64,000 nt of DNA from Pontibacter ummariensis (GTDB lineage: Bacteria; Bacteroidota; Bacteroidia; Cytophagales; Hymenobacteraceae), in assembly GCF_900188175.1 (NCBI RefSeq), contig NZ_FZOQ01000018.1:1-64000 (forward strand), read 5' to 3'. The position numbers and the translations under genes are program-made. The first letter of the stretch is position 1. Each line of letters opens with the position of its first letter. Of this stretch, positions 27,224 to 37,030 are shown piece by piece. The notes under the pieces are model-generated. The model did no database searches, was not told the DNA's origin, and saw only the letters and a program-made list of their open reading frames with translations.

Positions 27224-29647
27224 ATGAACCGCTACATTTGCATCCACGGACACTTTTACCAACCGCCACGCGAAAACCCCTGGCTAAATGAGGTAGAAAT
27301 ACAGGAGTCCGCTTCCCCTTACCATGATTGGAACGAACGCATCACCGATGAGTGCTATGCCCGTAACTCCGCCTCCCGTATCCTGAACGGGCAGGGCAAC
27401 ATCGTGGATATCATGAACAACTACGCCCACATCAGCTTTAACTTCGGCCCTACCCTCTTAGAGTGGATGGAAAAGAAAGAGCCGGAGACCTACGCGGCAA
27501 TTCTGGAGGCTGATAAGGAGAGTCAGAAACGCTTTTCGGGGCATGGCTCCGCCATCGCGCAGGTTTACAACCACGTGATTATGCCACTGGCCAACGAGCG
27601 CGACAAGCGCACGCAGGTGGTCTGGGGTATCTATGACTTTAAAAAGCGCTTTGGACGCGACCCTGAGGGCATGTGGCTCGCTGAAACAGCGGCAGATACG
27701 CCCAGCCTGGAAGTACTGGCCGAGCACGGTATTAAATTCACTATCCTGTCTCCGTACCAGGCAAAGCGCTACCGGCAGATCGGGGCAAAGGAGTGGCATA
27801 ACACGGAAGGTGCCAAGATCGATCCCCGAAGGCCTTACCTGTGCAAGCTTCCATCAGGCAGAAGCATCGTGCTGTTCTTTTACGATGCGCCCGTATCGCA
27901 GGGGATCGCCTTCGAAAAGCTGCTGGAGCGTGGTGAGGACTTTGCCAACCGCCTCACGAGCACCTTTGACGAGAAAAGCAAGGAGCCACAGCTGATGCAC
28001 ATTGCCACGGACGGGGAGACCTACGGGCATCACCACCGTTTTGGCGAAATGGCCCTCTCCTACGCCATTCATCACATTGAGGAGGAAGGCCTTGCGCAGA
28101 TCACCGTCTACGGGGAGTACCTGGAGAAATTCCCGCCAACGCATGAAGCGGAGATCATTGAAAACAGTGCATGGAGTTGTGCCCACGGGGTAGAACGCTG
28201 GCAGAGCAACTGCGGCTGCAATACCGGGGGCAACCCTGACTGGAACCAGGAATGGCGCGGCCCCCTGCGGAAGGCCTTCAACCTCCTGCGCGACCAACTG
28301 ACCCCGCTCTATGAGCAGGAGATGAAGAAGCTGGGCGCAGCCCCGTGGCTCACCCGGAACGATTACATCCAGGTGATCATGGACAGGTCCGAAGCCAACG
28401 TGATGGCTTTCATCCAAAAGCACACCGGCAGGCAATTGAACCGGGAGGAAAGCGTCCGCTTTCTGAAGCTGCTGGAAATGCAGTACCACACGCTGCTGAT
28501 CTACACGAGCTGTGGCTGGTTCTTTGACGAGGTGACGGGCATTGAGACCATGCAGGACATTTACTATGCGGCCCGCGCCATACAGTTAGCCCAGGACCTG
28601 GGCCAAGAAGACTATGAGTCTGTTTTTTTGCAGCAGTTGGAGCTCGCCGAAAGCAACCTGAAAGACCAGGGGACGGCAGCCAAAGCCTTTATTTCCCTTG
28701 TAAAACCTACCGTCATCGACTTACTGCGGGTAGGGGCGCACTATGCCGTGTCCTCCCTGTTTGCTGACCACGCAGAGCAGCTGAACCTGTACTGTTACCA
28801 GGCTACTTCGGAGGCCTATGACCTGCAAGAGGCAGGGCGCCAGAAGCTGGCTGTGGGACGCGCACGCATCAAGTCGCAGATAACCTGGGAAGAGGACACC
28901 ATCTCCTTTGCTGTGCTACACCTGGGCGACCATCAACTGTTCGGCGGCGTGCGCGAGTTCATGAGCCCAGAGGACTATAAAAGACTCCGCTACGAGTTAC
29001 GCTCGGCTTTTGAAAGAGGCAACGTAAGCGAGGTGATCATGCTGCTGGACAAGCATTTCCAGTCCCACAACTACTCTTTCTGGCACTTGTTCAAAGACGA
29101 CCAGAAGAAAATACTGGACCAGGTGCTCGACCAGACAATGGGAAGAGTGGAAAACGAGTTCCAGCAGATCTACGACAACAACTACCCGCTGATGGCCGCC
29201 ATCAAAACGCTGGGCATGAAACTGCCCCGCCCCCTGCATACCACCGTAGAGTACATCATCAACACCCGGCTGTTACGGGAGTTTGAGTCCGAAGGGCCCG
29301 ATATCAACGAAATACGCCGCCTGCTGCGCGAAGCCCGCCGCATGAAAGTACGCCTCAACTATGAGCCGCAGGAGTTTGCCGTATCACAACGGATAGACCA
29401 CCTGATGGAACAAGTGCAGGCGCAGCCGGAAAGGCTGGATAAGATGCAACTGATCATTGACCTGGTGCACGTGCTGGAGGGCTCCAAGCTGGAGACGGAC
29501 TACTGGCAGGCACAGAATATCGCCTTCCGGATGCAACAAAGTTTGTACAATGACTATAAAAAACGTAGCACGGAGGGTAACCAGGAGGCAAGGGCCTGGT
29601 GCCATCAGTTTGACGCGCTCTACAATACCCTGAACCTGAAAGCATAA
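27224..29647 (+). CDS. Glycoside hydrolase family 57 protein with DUF3536
   Basis: An 807-residue GH57-type protein. The N-terminal (beta/alpha)7 barrel opens with ICIHGHFYQPPRENPW. It holds MWLAETAADTPSLEVLAEHGI, where the Glu is the likely nucleophile, and IATDGETYGHHH, where the Asp is the likely acid/base. The second half (from about residue 330) matches the DUF3536 region, including WSCAHGVERWQSNCGC and GWFFDEVTGIETMQ. GH57 enzymes act on alpha-glucans as amylases, branching enzymes or transferases; this subgroup has no firmly known activity to my knowledge. It lies between treZ (1-base gap) and treY (6-base gap), so it very likely works on the same glucan, perhaps trimming or debranching it. 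The start is the ATG at 27224. Confidence 0.9.
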   Translation: MNRYICIHGHFYQPPRENPWLNEVEIQESASPYHDWNERITDECYARNSASRILNGQGNIVDIMNNYAHISFNFGPTLLEWMEKKEPETYAAILEADKESQKRFSGHGSAIAQVYNHVIMPLANERDKRTQVVWGIYDFKKRFGRDPEGMWLAETAADTPSLEVLAEHGIKFTILSPYQAKRYRQIGAKEWHNTEGAKIDPRRPYLCKLPSGRSIVLFFYDAPVSQGIAFEKLLERGEDFANRLTSTFDEKSKEPQLMHIATDGETYGHHHRFGEMALSYAIHHIEEEGLAQITVYGEYLEKFPPTHEAEIIENSAWSCAHGVERWQSNCGCNTGGNPDWNQEWRGPLRKAFNLLRDQLTPLYEQEMKKLGAAPWLTRNDYIQVIMDRSEANVMAFIQKHTGRQLNREESVRFLKLLEMQYHTLLIYTSCGWFFDEVTGIETMQDIYYAARAIQLAQDLGQEDYESVFLQQLELAESNLKDQGTAAKAFISLVKPTVIDLLRVGAHYAVSSLFADHAEQLNLYCYQATSEAYDLQEAGRQKLAVGRARIKSQITWEEDTISFAVLHLGDHQLFGGVREFMSPEDYKRLRYELRSAFERGNVSEVIMLLDKHFQSHNYSFWHLFKDDQKKILDQVLDQTMGRVENEFQQIYDNNYPLMAAIKTLGMKLPRPLHTTVEYIINTRLLREFESEGPDINEIRRLLREARRMKVRLNYEPQEFAVSQRIDHLMEQVQAQPERLDKMQLIIDLVHVLEGSKLETDYWQAQNIAFRMQQSLYNDYKKRSTEGNQEARAWCHQFDALYNTLNLKA

Positions 29648-29653
29648 AGAACC

Positions 29654-32368
29654 ATGGTATATATTCCATCCGCCACCTATAGAATGCAGGTATCGCCCAG
29701 CTTTACGCTAAAGCAGCTGCGGGAGCAACTCCCTTACCTGCACGCGCTGGGCATCAGCACCATCTACTCTGCACCCTTTTTCTGTTCCAAGCCGGGAAGC
29801 GAGCATGGCTATGATGTAACCGCCCCTTATGACATTAACCCCGAAGTGGGAACACTACAGGAACTGAAAGGCATAGCGCAGGAGCTGAAGGACAAAGGCA
29901 TGGGCTGGTTGCAGGATATTGTGCCGAACCACATGGCCTACCACCCGGACAATGTTTGGCTGATGGACGTGCTGGAAAAAGGACCGCAGTCCTATTTTTA
30001 CACTTTCTTCGACATCGACTTTCACCACCCGGACTTTGCCGGGCAGGTCATGGTGCCTTTCCTTGGCGCTCCCCTGGACGAGGTGATCAAACAAGAACAG
30101 CTACAACTCGCCTTCGGGGAAAAGGGCTTTACCCTTAACTACTATGAGAACAGCTACCCCCTTAGTGTAGCCAGCTACAAGGAGCTACTGCAGGAAGTCT
30201 TACAACTGTCCGGCGACCCGGAGGTAAGCGATTTAGTGCAGAAGTTTGAGAAGGAGCTGCAGTTGTTCGCGGAAGAAAGCATCACACCAGCGGCCTGGAG
30301 CAACTATAAAAAGAAGCTCTACAGCGCCGGACAAGCACAACCAAAATGGCAAAAGGCGCTAAGCCAACTGGTACAGCACATCAATGACAACGAAGCCGAC
30401 CTGCGCAGGCTCCTGGGGCAGCAGCATTATGTACTGTGTTTCTGGCAGGAAACGGAAAAACACATCAACTACCGTCGTTTCTTCACGGTGAACGACCTGA
30501 TTTGCCTAAGCATGGAACGCCCCGAGGTGTTTGAGCAGTACCACCATTTCATTAGGCAACTGTGCGACCAGGACCTGGTGCAGGGCCTGCGCGTTGACCA
30601 CGTGGACGGCCTTTTCGACCCTACTACTTATCTGAAGCGACTGCGCCAGCTGGCCGGCCCCGAGAAGTACTTGGTGGTGGAGAAGATATTGGAGGGCGAA
30701 GAGCAGCTACCGGAGCGCTGGCCTATACAGGGCAACAGCGGCTATGATTTTCTGGCATGGGTAAGTAACCTTTACACCTCTGCCTCAGGCCGCCGTAAGC
30801 TAACCGAGGTGTACCGCCGCCTGGTACCCAAGGCCCCCACCAATTACGAGCAACTGGTGTTCGACAAGAAGATGTACATCCTGAAAACCCAGATGCAGGG
30901 CGAACTGGAGAACCTGCTGCGCCTTTTACAGGAACGACACCTGATCCCGTTGGAACAGGAGGACTCCTGGCGCAAAGCACTGGCGATACTGTTGTGTGCC
31001 TGGCCCGTGTACTGTATCTACGGCAACCGCCTGCCCTTGTCAAAAGACGAGATGCAGGTAGTGGACAATGCCTTTTCCGAGGCACGGAAACAGGCCCCTG
31101 ACCTGCAGGAACAGTTAGATCACCTGCATACCCTCTTCACTTTGCAGCCGGATGACACCGAGAGGCAAAAGCACGACAAGCTGTATTTTGTGATGCGTAG
31201 CCAGCAGTTCACAGGTCCGTTGGCAGCCAAAGGCGTGGAAGACACTACTTTTTACAACTATAACCGGCTGATCTCCTTGAACGAGGTAGGAAACAGCCCC
31301 GACATCTTCCACTTGGAAGAAGCTGAGTTTCATGAGCGCATGCAGTACCGGCAACGGGTGTATCCACACTCCATTAACGCCACCGCCACCCACGACACAA
31401 AACGCGGCGAGGGAGCCCGGATACGGCTGAACGTGTTAAGCGAGCTACCGGAGGAGTGGGAAGCGCAGGTACAAAAGTGGATTGAGACGAGCAAAAAGTA
31501 CACCACCCGGCCCTCTAACAACGACCTGTACTTCCTTTTCCAGACCCTGCTGGGCGTGCTGCCTTTGGACGGTGAGGTAGACGACACCCTGATCCAACGC
31601 GTGCAGGAGTACCTGCAAAAGGCCCTGCGCGAAGCCAAGGTAAAATCGGACTGGTCTGAGCCCAACGAGCCCTATGAGCAGGCCATGCAGGACTTGGTGC
31701 AACAGCTTTTGCAGCAGGACGGGGACTTTAAGAAGTCCTTTCAGCCTTTCCACCAGAAAATAGCGCATTATGGCTGGCTGTACTCTCTTTCGCAAACACT
31801 CCTGAAAGTAACCTGCCCGGGCGTGCCGGACGTGTACCAGGGCACAGAGCTGTGGGACCTGAGCCTGGTTGACCCCGACAACCGCCGCCCTGTGGACTAC
31901 GGACAGCGACAGGCTTACCTGCAGGAAATAAAGAAACAAGAGGAGCAAGGCGTGGCCAGGCTACACAAGCAGTTGTTGCAAAGCCCGGAGAATGGCAAGG
32001 TAAAGCTATACCTGCTGTACAAAGCCCTCAACAGGCGCCGGGAGCTACAGGCTCTGTTTAACCAGGGCGATTATATCCCACTGCAACTGCAGGGCAAGCA
32101 TAAAGACCATGCCCTGGCTTTTGCCCGTCGTTACCAGGGGCAGTGGAGTATAGTGGTGACACCTCTCCTGCTGGTGAGCCTGATCAAAGAGCAAGTGCTC
32201 CCGCTCGGGGACCAGGTATGGGCAGACACGGCGCTTGTGCTCCCAGCAGAAGCACCTGCCCAGTGGCAGCAGGTATTCGGCCAGGAGCAGCTTAACGCAC
32301 AGGGTTCCTTGCCGCTTGCCAACATTTTCAAGTCTTTTCCAGTAGCATTTTTAACAGCAACTAAATAA
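29654..32368 (+). CDS. treY: Malto-oligosyltrehalose synthase
   Basis: A 904-residue GH13_26 enzyme that turns the reducing end of maltodextrins into a trehalose unit. Signature stretches are YRMQVSPSFTLKQL at the start, then SEHGYDVTAPYDINPEVG, WLQDIVPNHMAYHPDN, GLRVDHVDGLFDP (nucleophile), YLVVEKILEGEEQLP (acid/base), AKGVEDTTFYNYNRL and NATATHDTKRGEGAR. The length is typical of the family. It acts directly before TreZ, whose gene is in the same operon. The downstream malQ starts one base after its stop. Confidence 0.96.
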   Translation: MVYIPSATYRMQVSPSFTLKQLREQLPYLHALGISTIYSAPFFCSKPGSEHGYDVTAPYDINPEVGTLQELKGIAQELKDKGMGWLQDIVPNHMAYHPDNVWLMDVLEKGPQSYFYTFFDIDFHHPDFAGQVMVPFLGAPLDEVIKQEQLQLAFGEKGFTLNYYENSYPLSVASYKELLQEVLQLSGDPEVSDLVQKFEKELQLFAEESITPAAWSNYKKKLYSAGQAQPKWQKALSQLVQHINDNEADLRRLLGQQHYVLCFWQETEKHINYRRFFTVNDLICLSMERPEVFEQYHHFIRQLCDQDLVQGLRVDHVDGLFDPTTYLKRLRQLAGPEKYLVVEKILEGEEQLPERWPIQGNSGYDFLAWVSNLYTSASGRRKLTEVYRRLVPKAPTNYEQLVFDKKMYILKTQMQGELENLLRLLQERHLIPLEQEDSWRKALAILLCAWPVYCIYGNRLPLSKDEMQVVDNAFSEARKQAPDLQEQLDHLHTLFTLQPDDTERQKHDKLYFVMRSQQFTGPLAAKGVEDTTFYNYNRLISLNEVGNSPDIFHLEEAEFHERMQYRQRVYPHSINATATHDTKRGEGARIRLNVLSELPEEWEAQVQKWIETSKKYTTRPSNNDLYFLFQTLLGVLPLDGEVDDTLIQRVQEYLQKALREAKVKSDWSEPNEPYEQAMQDLVQQLLQQDGDFKKSFQPFHQKIAHYGWLYSLSQTLLKVTCPGVPDVYQGTELWDLSLVDPDNRRPVDYGQRQAYLQEIKKQEEQGVARLHKQLLQSPENGKVKLYLLYKALNRRRELQALFNQGDYIPLQLQGKHKDHALAFARRYQGQWSIVVTPLLLVSLIKEQVLPLGDQVWADTALVLPAEAPAQWQQVFGQEQLNAQGSLPLANIFKSFPVAFLTATK

Positions 32369-32369
32369 C

Positions 32370-33878
32370 ATGATTATACCGCAGCGCAGCGCAGGACTTT
32401 TACTTCACATTACCTCCCTCCCCTCCCGTTTCGGAATAGGAGACCTGGGGCCGGAGGCTTACCATTTTGCCGATCAGCTAAAAGAGGCAGGCCAGCGGTA
32501 CTGGCAAATACTTCCCCTGAACCCCACGGAGGGAGGCTACGGCAACTCACCCTACAGCAGTCACTCGGCCTTTGCCGGCAATCCCCTGCTTATCAGCCCG
32601 GAACTGCTCGTACAAGACGGGCTGCTGCAGGAAGAGGACCTGGAAACGACAGAGGCCTTCGAGGAACAACGGGTGGATTACGACAAAGTCACCCGCTTTA
32701 AACTGGGGCTCTGGCGCAAAGCTTTCGAGAACTTTAAGAAAGGATCCGACAAGTCTCTGCAAGAGGAGAACGAAGCCTTTCAGAAAGAGCACAGGGCCTG
32801 GCTACTGGACTTTACTTACTTTGCCGCTTTTAAAAAGCGCTTTGAGGACCGTAGCTGGGTAGAGTGGCCGGACGAGATAAAACAGCGGGACCCGCAAAGC
32901 CTGAAGGAACTGGCCCAGGAGCTGTCTGAAGAAATAGCCTTTGAGGAGTTCCTGCAGTTTCTGTTTTACCGCCAGTGGGAGCACTTAAAGCAACATTGCC
33001 ACAAAAAGGAGATCTGCTTCTTCGGCGATATGCCCTTTTATGTAAGCCATGACAGCGCGGATGTTTGGGCCAACCCGCGCTTCTTTAAATTGGATGAGGA
33101 AGGCAGGGCAACGGCCGTATCGGGTGTGCCGCCAGACTTTTTCAGCGAAACGGGGCAACTGTGGGGAACTCCCGTGTTTAACTGGGAGGAACTGGCAAAG
33201 GACGGCTACAAGTGGTGGCTGCTCCGCCTCGACCATAACCTGCGCCTATTTGGGCTGCTGCGCCTGGATCATTTTCGCGCCTTCTCGGCTTACTGGGAAG
33301 TACCGGCCAGCGAGGAGACCGCCATCAATGGCAAATGGGCCAAGTCCCCTGGCAGCGATATCCTGCAGCGGGTACAGCAAAAGCACCCCGAGATGCCGAT
33401 CATTGCCGAGGACCTGGGAGAGATAGACCAGCCCGTACGCGACCTGATCAAGCAGTTCGACTTGCCGGGTATGTTGGTTTTGGTCTTTGCCTTTGGCGAT
33501 GACAAGGCCTTTGAGAGTTCCTTTATTCCGCATAACCACGTGCAGAACAGCGTGGTGTATACGGGCACGCACGATAACAGCACTGTGCGCGCCTGGTTTG
33601 AGGAAGCCAAAAAGGATGACAAGAACAGGCTCAGCGAGTATACCTTTCACAAACTCACGAAAGAGAACGTGCATGAGGTCATGAACAGGCTTGCCTTAGG
33701 CTCTGTGGCCCAGCTGGCGGTACTGCCGGTGCAGGACGTGCTTGGGCTGGGGAAAGAGGCTATCATGAACAAGCCCTCCACTGCCAACGGCAACTGGGAG
33801 TGGCGCCTGAAAAAAGGCCAGTTCAGCGACAAGTACATGAAGGAGCTACGGGACCTGACCAGAATTTATGGTCGCTAG
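32370..33878 (+). CDS. malQ: 4-alpha-glucanotransferase (amylomaltase)
   Basis: A 502-residue GH77 enzyme that passes maltodextrin chains from one glucan to another with release of glucose. Motifs are LLLHITSLPSRFGIGDLG, RYWQILPLNPTEGGYGNSPYSS, FFGDMPFYVSHDSADVWANP, LLRLDHFRAFSAYWEVP (nucleophile), IIAEDLGEI (acid/base) and YTGTHDNSTVRAWF. It belongs to the short plant/bacterial disproportionating type without the extra N-terminal domains of enterobacterial MalQ. It is the fourth and last gene of the treZ operon and would re-lengthen short chains left by TreY/TreZ. Confidence 0.95.
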   Translation: MIIPQRSAGLLLHITSLPSRFGIGDLGPEAYHFADQLKEAGQRYWQILPLNPTEGGYGNSPYSSHSAFAGNPLLISPELLVQDGLLQEEDLETTEAFEEQRVDYDKVTRFKLGLWRKAFENFKKGSDKSLQEENEAFQKEHRAWLLDFTYFAAFKKRFEDRSWVEWPDEIKQRDPQSLKELAQELSEEIAFEEFLQFLFYRQWEHLKQHCHKKEICFFGDMPFYVSHDSADVWANPRFFKLDEEGRATAVSGVPPDFFSETGQLWGTPVFNWEELAKDGYKWWLLRLDHNLRLFGLLRLDHFRAFSAYWEVPASEETAINGKWAKSPGSDILQRVQQKHPEMPIIAEDLGEIDQPVRDLIKQFDLPGMLVLVFAFGDDKAFESSFIPHNHVQNSVVYTGTHDNSTVRAWFEEAKKDDKNRLSEYTFHKLTKENVHEVMNRLALGSVAQLAVLPVQDVLGLGKEAIMNKPSTANGNWEWRLKKGQFSDKYMKELRDLTRIYGR

Positions 33879-33925
33879 GCGAAGGCTATAGAAGGCTACG
33901 AGCTTCGTAAAGCTTTAACGGGTAA

Positions 33926-33956
33926 TTTGTTATCTGCTATAAAAGTCTTATTTTAG
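33926..33956 (+). promoter_or_regulatory. Possible promoter of the redoxin gene
   Basis: TTTG at 33926-33929, 19 bases, then TATTTTAG at 33949-33956: a near match (one change) to the TTG/TAnnTTTG promoter, 63 bases before the ATG. Confidence 0.4.
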
Positions 33957-34019
33957 ATACTGTAGGAAGTAAAGCAGTTGCTTGCTGATCCGATGTTCCA
34001 CCTCTAAAACAGAACCACC

Positions 34020-34577
34020 ATGGCCTACTCCACTTCATCGGTTGAACTGGGAACAAAAGCGCAGAACTTTGCCCTTTTTGATACAGTTAGCGACAACCTG
34101 GTAGCGTTGCAGGATATAGCCTCCACTAAAGCCACTGTTATCATGTTTATCTGTAACCACTGCCCTTATGTGCAGCACATACTGGAGGAACTGGTAGAGG
34201 TGGCAACAAGCTATACGGCCAAGGGAGTGAGCTTTGTGGCGATAAACGCCAATGATGCGAACCTGTACCCGGAGGACGGGCCCCGGCAAATGAAAGCGCT
34301 GGCACTGGAGCACGACTTTCCCTTTCCGTACCTCTACGACCAGACGCAGCAAATCGCGCGCAGTTACGAGGCAGAGTGTACGCCAGAGTTTTTTGTGTAT
34401 GACAGCGGCTTAAAGCTGGCTTACCACGGGCAGTTTGATAGCTCCCGCCCGAATAACAACGAGCCTGTTACGGGGCAGGACCTCCGTCAGGCACTGGACG
34501 CGCTCCTCACCGGGCAGGCCGTACCCCAGGAGCAGAAGCCCAGCGTTGGCTGCAGCATCAAGTGGCGGGAAAGTTAG
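34020..34577 (+). CDS. Thioredoxin-fold redoxin (AhpC/TSA-like)
   Basis: A 185-residue thiol-redox protein. The redox pair is C45-N-H-C48 in VIMFICNHCPYVQHI. SFVAINANDANLYPEDGP and the cis-Pro loop AECTPEFFVYD follow. This CNHCPYV subgroup is widespread as thioredoxin family protein; the exact client is not known. No signal peptide is seen, so it is cytoplasmic. Its stop codon overlaps the stop of the convergent L,D-transpeptidase gene (34574-34577), leaving no room for a terminator between them. Confidence 0.88.
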   Translation: MAYSTSSVELGTKAQNFALFDTVSDNLVALQDIASTKATVIMFICNHCPYVQHILEELVEVATSYTAKGVSFVAINANDANLYPEDGPRQMKALALEHDFPFPYLYDQTQQIARSYEAECTPEFFVYDSGLKLAYHGQFDSSRPNNNEPVTGQDLRQALDALLTGQAVPQEQKPSVGCSIKWRES

Positions 34578-35404
34578 CTGGCCCCAGGGCTTAATTCCTT
34601 TCTGGATTCTTTCACCAGCTCCGCCATTGCGGTTGTATAGTCCAGGTACTGGGAGGTATAGTTTTCGGCTGGGGCATGGGCATACAAGGCTGTACCGCCC
34701 ATCACCGTCCTGATGATGTCTTCATGCTCTTCTGTGGGGACAGCCGGGCAGCCCAGGCTGCGGCCCAATCGCCCTGTCTTCTCAATGAAGTCCTCTGTCG
34801 CGTATTCAGCCCCATGCATGACAATACACCTGTCCATCGCGTTGGTGTTAAAGCCTTCGTCCAGCCCGTTCAGTTTCAGCGAGAGGCCGTGCTTTCCGTA
34901 ATAGGTGTCTTCTGTTACATAAAACCCGATACTACTCATGTAAGAGTCGCGCTTGTTGGAAAACTGTTCTGCAAAGTTCTCCCCGGAATTCCGTCCGTGG
35001 GCAACATACGTGTTATACAGCAGCTCCTTCTTCTCCACGTCTATGACCCACAGCCTTTTCTGGGTAGAGGCCTTCGCGAAGTCCACAATGGTGATGACAG
35101 GCTTATCGGAGACCTCGCCTTTTCTCCTCATGTTATAGTAACCTGCCAGGGCCTTGTCAAACACCTCGAAGTTTAAGCCCGTATCCTGCAGCTGCATGTA
35201 ACTGTACAGGTTGTAGGAGAGCTGGTTAAACTTCATTACTTTATAATGGGCGATGCGGCCTTTGGTCTTCTTCACGTCGGCATCCGGCAAGGCCATGCCT
35301 GTGCGCACCGGGCTGGCCATGGGGGTCAGCACCAGGGGGGCAAAAAGCGGCAGGAGCCTTTTCGCCAGCTTTTGTTTTGTTCGTTTCCATCTCTGTTTTC
35401 CCAT
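34574..35404 (-). CDS. L,D-transpeptidase catalytic domain protein (YkuD_2 type)
   Basis: A 276-residue protein of the murein L,D-transpeptidase catalytic domain family common in Bacteroidota. A basic start (MGKQRWKRTKQKLAKR) and a hydrophobic stretch indicate export or a membrane anchor. The catalytic region is CIVMHGAEYATEDF followed by RLGRSLGCPAVP, which gives the expected His, Ser/Gly-Cys arrangement. The enzyme should act on peptidoglycan peptide stems in the periplasm. It converges on, and overlaps by 4 bases, the redoxin gene, and is divergent from the M23 peptidase gene, another cell-wall enzyme. Confidence 0.88.
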   Translation of the reverse strand: MGKQRWKRTKQKLAKRLLPLFAPLVLTPMASPVRTGMALPDADVKKTKGRIAHYKVMKFNQLSYNLYSYMQLQDTGLNFEVFDKALAGYYNMRRKGEVSDKPVITIVDFAKASTQKRLWVIDVEKKELLYNTYVAHGRNSGENFAEQFSNKRDSYMSSIGFYVTEDTYYGKHGLSLKLNGLDEGFNTNAMDRCIVMHGAEYATEDFIEKTGRLGRSLGCPAVPTEEHEDIIRTVMGGTALYAHAPAENYTSQYLDYTTAMAELVKESRKELSPGAS

Positions 35405-35561
35405 CTCTTCGCATGTATTAACCCGCTATATTTTACGTATTACCGGGATGACAGTTAATTCCTGCACCTATGTTGGGGTTTTATGGCAGGTTAAGGCCAA
35501 ATTCTTCGGGCAAAGGCATCATTTTTGCCTTAAAGGCTGTAACACAAGGAGAAACACCTGA

Positions 35562-36938
35562 ATGAGTTACATGAACAAGAGAAACAACAGCAACTTTGCC
35601 TGGCTATGGTTTGGACTGGTGCTACTGCTTGCCAACTGTGGTGGCAAGCAAACCTTGCGGGGTGTGTTTACCAAGAACCAGACGCCTTATGAACGCTACG
35701 TGTCCCGGCTAAAGGACGCCAAACTGACGGAAACAGCCCTGGGACAGGACTGGATCCAGGCAGGCCAGCAAGCCCTGCAGGACTCGATTACAGTGGCGCT
35801 TCCCTTTAAGGAAACAGGTTACTTTGCGGCTGATGAACCCAAGGCCTTGGGCTATCGGGTAAACGCCAAGCGGGGCGAACGCATCACGGTTAACCTGGAT
35901 ATGAAAACGCGCGAGCAGGCGCAGGTCTTCCTGGATATATTCGAGGCATCGGCATCACCCACCGATCCGCCGAAGCATGTTGCCTCTGCCGATACCACTG
36001 CCACTTCGCTTAGTTACGAAGTAGAAGAGGACCAACAGCACCTGGTGCGGGTGCAGCCAGAACTATTGCGAGGCGGGCAGTATACCGTCACGATACAGGC
36101 AGAACCGACCCTCGCTTTCCCGGTACAGGGAAAGACAAGCCGTAACATTGCCAGCGTATGGGGCGACGAACGGGACGGCGGGGCGCGCCGCCACGAGGGC
36201 ATTGATGTGTTTGCCAAACGCGGCACCCCTGTTGTTGCTTCTGCTGCAGGGGTCGTGTCCCGCGTAAGTGAAACGCCCCGTGGCGGGAAAGTGGTCTGGC
36301 TAGCGGACGTAAAACACCGGCAAAGCCTGTATTACGCCCACCTCGACAGCCAACTGGTCGCTCCGGGCCAGCGCGTACAGGTTGGCGATACGCTTGGCCT
36401 GGTGGGCAACACGGGGAATGCCATTACCACTGCGCCTCACCTGCACTTCGGCGTTTACCGCTTCGGGCTTGGGGCGACGAACCCCTACCCTTACGTACAT
36501 CTTACAGACAAGCCTGTGCCAGGAGTAAAAATAGATACCTCCCTGGCAGGCAACTGGATACGCGTTGCTTCTAAAGCAGGGAACGTGCGCTTCCAACCCT
36601 CCACAAAATCAAACGTGTACCAGACTTTGCCACAGCACACGCCTTTGCTGGTAGTAGGCGGCACCGCTGACTGGTACCGTGTAGCCCTGCCTGATGGCAT
36701 GGAAGCGTACATTGCCAGCAGCGTAGTAGAGCCCGCAACGAAACCTGTAACCTACGAAAAGCTACCCGTGGCAACGGAACTGCTGGATGAGGCACACCCT
36801 TTGGCAGCTGCCAAAATGAGCTTAACAGCAGGTAGCAGCATCGCTGTACTGGGGCGCTACCAGGACTTTGACCTCGTGCAAAGCGAGTCTGGCGAAACAG
36901 GCTGGATCAAAGACAACGGTTCTGAAGCGGGTAGGTAG
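35562..36938 (+). CDS. M23 family metallopeptidase lipoprotein with SH3-like domains
   Basis: A 458-residue cell-wall peptidase. Signal peptide and lipobox LLANC (lipid Cys26). The LytM/M23 domain lies at about residues 195-310: RRHEGIDVFAKRGTPVVA (His and Asp zinc ligands), SLYYAHLDSQ, PGQRVQVGDTLGLVGNTGNA and PHLHFGVYR (HxH zinc ligands). All the zinc ligands are present, so it should be active on peptidoglycan cross-links. One bacterial SH3 domain follows (GNVRFQPSTKSNVYQTL) and a second SH3-like stretch at the end. A CATTTTTG near 35520 may be its -7 element. Confidence 0.92.
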   Translation: MSYMNKRNNSNFAWLWFGLVLLLANCGGKQTLRGVFTKNQTPYERYVSRLKDAKLTETALGQDWIQAGQQALQDSITVALPFKETGYFAADEPKALGYRVNAKRGERITVNLDMKTREQAQVFLDIFEASASPTDPPKHVASADTTATSLSYEVEEDQQHLVRVQPELLRGGQYTVTIQAEPTLAFPVQGKTSRNIASVWGDERDGGARRHEGIDVFAKRGTPVVASAAGVVSRVSETPRGGKVVWLADVKHRQSLYYAHLDSQLVAPGQRVQVGDTLGLVGNTGNAITTAPHLHFGVYRFGLGATNPYPYVHLTDKPVPGVKIDTSLAGNWIRVASKAGNVRFQPSTKSNVYQTLPQHTPLLVVGGTADWYRVALPDGMEAYIASSVVEPATKPVTYEKLPVATELLDEAHPLAAAKMSLTAGSSIAVLGRYQDFDLVQSESGETGWIKDNGSEAGR

Positions 36939-36961
36939 CGCGTTGCAAATAGCACTTAAGG

Positions 36962-36997
36962 AAGGGAGTTAGCTGTATGGCTACACTCCCTTTTTTC
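36962..36997 (+). terminator. Terminator after the M23 peptidase gene
   Basis: An 8-base stem (36962-36969 / 36985-36992) with further inner pairing TAGC/GCTA, followed directly by a run of T. Confidence 0.75.
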
Positions 36998-37030
36998 TTT
37001 CCCCTAAAACGGAAAACCGGGCTTAGCTGA

